DNA of 64,000 bases, from contig NZ_QCYH01000001.1 of NCBI RefSeq assembly GCF_003072125.1, positions 186,001-250,000 of the forward strand, written 5' to 3'. Shown one piece after another: positions 61,640-64,000 of the stretch; the stretch's first letter is position 1, and each line of letters starts with the position of its first letter. The stretch is from Pelagivirga sediminicola. Its GTDB lineage: Bacteria > Pseudomonadota > Alphaproteobacteria > Rhodobacterales > Rhodobacteraceae. The position numbers and the translations under genes are program-made. The notes beneath the pieces were generated by a model. The model saw only the letters and a list, made by a program, of their open reading frames with translations. It did no database searches and was not told the DNA's origin.

Positions 61640-64000
61640 CTAGTGCGCTGTGGCCCCGGTGCCGTCCGGCCCGGCTTTCAGCGCTGCTTCGGCAGCGGCG
61701 GCTTCCTCGGCGGCTTCGTCCCACTCGACCGGCTCCGGCGCGCGGGTCAGGGCCAGGCTCAGCACCTCGCGCACATGGGTCACGGGAATGATCTTGAGCC
61801 CTTCCTTGACGTTGTCTGGTATCTCGACCAGATCCTTCTCATTCTCGGCCGGGATGAGCACAGTCTTGATCCCGCCGCGCAGCGCCGCCAGCAGCTTTTC
61901 CTTCAGGCCACCGATGGGCAGCGCATTACCGCGCAGTGTCACCTCGCCGGTCATGGCGATGTCCTTGCGCACCGGGATCCCTGTCAGCACCGACACGATG
62001 GACGTCACCATCGCAAGGCCGGCACTCGGCCCGTCCTTGGGCGTCGCGCCTTCGGGGACGTGGACGTGGATATCCCACTTCTCCAGCCGCGGAGGCTTGA
62101 TCCCGATGGCAGGCGCGACCGAGCGGACATAGGAGTTGGCCGCATCGATGCTTTCCTTCATCACGTCACCCAGCTTGCCGGTGGTCTTCATCCGGCCCTT
62201 GCCCGGCAGGCGAAGCGCCTCGATATTCAGAAGCTCGCCGCCCACGGACGTATAGGCCAGCCCTGTGACGACACCAACCTGATCGGCATCCTCCGCCAGA
62301 CCGAACTTGTGCTTTCGCACACCCAGGAAATCACCCAGATTGTCGGGCGTCACGGTGATCTGCGTCGCCTCCTTCTTGATGATCTTCGTCACCGCCTTGC
62401 GCGCGACCTTGGCGATCTCGCGCTCGAGGTTCCGCACACCGGCCTCCCGCGTGTAGTAGCGGATGATGTCGGTCAGCGCGGCATCCGTCAGCTCGAACTC
62501 GTCCTTCTTCAGACCGTGGTTCTTGATCTGCTTGGACAGCAAGTGCTGCTTTGCGATCTCGCGCTTTTCGTCCTCGGTATAGCCGGCCAGCGGAATGATC
62601 TCCATCCGGTCCAGAAGCGGGCCCGGCATGTTGTAGCTGTTCGACGTGGTCAGGAACATCACGTTCGAGAGGTCATATTCGACCTCCAGATAGTGATCGA
62701 CAAACGTGCTGTTCTGCTCAGGGTCCAGAACCTCCAGCATCGCCGAAGCAGGATCGCCGCGGAAATCCTGGCCCATCTTGTCGATCTCGTCGAGCAGGAT
62801 CAGCGGGTTCGTCGTCTTGGCCTTCTTCAGCGCCTGGATGATCTTGCCGGGCATCGAGCCGATATAGGTCCGGCGGTGGCCGCGGATCTCGGATTCGTCG
62901 CGCACACCGCCAAGCGAGATGCGGATGAACTCGCGCCCCGTCGCACGCGCGACAGACTTACCCAGCGACGTCTTGCCCACACCCGGAGGGCCGACGAGGC
63001 ACATGATCGGCCCCTTCAGCTTCTTCGAGCGTTGCTGAACCGCCAGATATTCGACGATCCGCTCCTTGACCTTCTCCAGCCCGTAATGGTCGTCGTCCAA
63101 TATCTGCTCGGCGCGCGCCAGATCTTTTTTCACGCGGGATTTGACGCCCCACGGGATCGACAGCATCCAGTCCAGATAGTTCCGCACGACGGTCGCCTCG
63201 GCGCTCATCGGGCTCATGTTCTTCAGCTTCTTCAGCTCGGCCTCGGCCTTCTCCTTGGCCTCATTGCTCAGCTTGGTGGCGGCGATGCGCGCCTCCAGCT
63301 CGGCGACTTCGCCCTCGCCGTCCTCGCCATCGCCCAATTCCTTCTGAATGGCCTTCATCTGCTCATTCAGGTAATATTCGCGCTGGGTGCGCTCCATCTG
63401 GCTCTTGACGCGGGTCTTGATCTTTTTCTCGACCTGCAGAACGCTCATCTCGCCCTGCATCAGGCCATAGACCTTCTCCAGCCGCTCGCTGACCGAAAGC
63501 GTCTCGAGCAATTCCTGCTTTTGCTCAACGTCGATGCCCAGATGCCCGGCCACGAGATCGGCAAGGCGCGCGGGCTCTTCGCTGTCGGAAACGGCCGTCA
63601 GCGCCTCTTCGGGGATGTTCTTCTTGACCTTGGCATAACGCTCGAACTCGGCGCCGACGCTGCGCAAAAGCGCCTCGATCGTGGTCGCGTCGCCCGGCAT
63701 TTCGGTCAGGTATTCGGCGCGCGCCTCGAAAAACGCCTCGTTATCAAGGTATTCGGCGATGCGCACCCGCGCCACGCCTTCGACCAGCACCTTGACGGTG
63801 CCATCGGGCAGCTTCAGCAGTTGCAGCACGTTGGCCAGAACACCGGCCTTGTAGATGCCTTCGGCGTCAGGGTCATCAACGCTGGGGTCGATCTGGCTGG
63901 ACAGCAGGATCTGCTTGTCGTCGGCCATCACCTCCTCCAGCGCGCGCACGGATTTTTCCCGGCCCACGAAAAGCGGGACTATCATGTGCGGGAACACCAC
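61640..64000 (-). CDS. lon: ATP-dependent protease La (5' end outside window)
   Basis: Lon degrades misfolded and regulatory proteins. The N-domain begins [20 protein letters not shown], which in the family lies about 15-20 residues after the start, so the true start is beyond 64000. The AAA module has Walker [14 protein letters not shown] and Walker [10 protein letters not shown]; the protease domain has the Ser in [11 protein letters not shown] and the Lys in [14 protein letters not shown]. At least 786 residues are inside the window. The C-terminal tail is acidic and alanine-rich. Confidence 0.97.
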   Translation of the reverse strand: MVFPHMIVPLFVGREKSVRALEEVMADDKQILLSSQIDPSVDDPDAEGIYKAGVLANVLQLLKLPDGTVKVLVEGVARVRIAEYLDNEAFFEARAEYLTEMPGDATTIEALLRSVGAEFERYAKVKKNIPEEALTAVSDSEEPARLADLVAGHLGIDVEQKQELLETLSVSERLEKVYGLMQGEMSVLQVEKKIKTRVKSQMERTQREYYLNEQMKAIQKELGDGEDGEGEVAELEARIAATKLSNEAKEKAEAELKKLKNMSPMSAEATVVRNYLDWMLSIPWGVKSRVKKDLARAEQILDDDHYGLEKVKERIVEYLAVQQRSKKLKGPIMCLVGPPGVGKTSLGKSVARATGREFIRISLGGVRDESEIRGHRRTYIGSMPGKIIQALKKAKTTNPLILLDEIDKMGQDFRGDPASAMLEVLDPEQNSTFVDHYLEVEYDLSNVMFLTTSNSYNMPGPLLDRMEIIPLAGYTEDEKREIAKQHLLSKQIKNHGLKKDEFELTDAALTDIIRYYTREAGVRNLEREIAKVARKAVTKIIKKEATQITVTPDNLGDFLGVRKHKFGLAEDADQVGVVTGLAYTSVGGELLNIEALRLPGKGRMKTTGKLGDVMKESIDAANSYVRSVAPAIGIKPPRLEKWDIHVHVPEGATPKDGPSAGLAMVTSIVSVLTGIPVRKDIAMTGEVTLRGNALPIGGLKEKLLAALRGGIKTVLIPAENEKDLVEIPDNVKEGLKIIPVTHVREVLSLALTRAPEPVEWDEAAEEAAAAEAALKAGPDGTGATAH

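Overview
This window looks like chromosomal DNA of a Rhodobacterales alphaproteobacterium (Roseobacter/Paracoccaceae type). The signs are high GC, a tatA-tatB-tatC-DUF815 operon, rpsB-tsf, xseB-ispA-dxs, the yicC-gmk pair, two TRAP transporters, an FNR-type box upstream of a UspA gene, and a solo YejA-like binding protein. The genus cannot be fixed by reading alone.

Positions 1-8430 are mobile DNA at a tRNA-Asn(GTT) gene. A 5'-truncated phage major capsid gene enters at the left edge and ends in a terminator. At 864-880 lies a 17-bp copy of the tRNA-Asn 3' end, and the intact tRNA is at 8354-8428. Between the two is a 7.5-kb element. It carries a DUF6680-like membrane protein, a serine recombinase, a Bro-N antirepressor broken at a 7-base homopolymer, a run of unrecognised and zinc-ribbon genes joined by ATGA overlaps, and a tyrosine integrase next to the tRNA. 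A 13-bp repeat just inside both ends is a good candidate for integrase arm sites. The layout suggests two elements stacked at one tRNA.

Positions 8.5-31 kb are mostly housekeeping. They hold an MBL-fold hydrolase, an orphan EnvZ-like kinase, prfC, a Hint-domain protein, an atypical SDR, a decayed gene, an FbpC-like ATPase, the Tat operon with a DUF815 ATPase, a PepSY protein, icd, a FrnE-like DsbA protein, an entericidin-like lipoprotein (37 aa), a YejA-like binding protein, a candidate small RNA, a patatin, a DUF502 protein, psuG, rpsB-tsf, a UspA protein and aroQ.

Positions 31-49 kb are catabolic. A GntR/FCD regulator with a TTGTATACAA palindrome faces dctP-dctQ-dctM, malonyl-CoA decarboxylase and malonyl-CoA synthetase, which is a mat-type malonate operon with a TRAP carrier. 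Next come 3-hydroxyanthranilate dioxygenase with a second TRAP transporter, an aspartate-dehydrogenase/LysR pair, a molybdenum hydroxylase large subunit without partner subunits, an atypical DapA-fold enzyme, RidA with an FAD amine oxidase, and glutaryl-CoA dehydrogenase with its LysR regulator. The 37.6-46.5 kb part may be an uncharacterised N-heteroaromatic or amino-acid catabolic route.

Positions 50-64 kb return to housekeeping: gamma-carbonic anhydrase, gmk, yicC, a PAS protein, class II DAHP synthase, a GlxA-type regulator, a PQQ sugar dehydrogenase, dxs-ispA-xseB, a phosphotransferase, a small membrane protein and lon, which is cut by the right edge.
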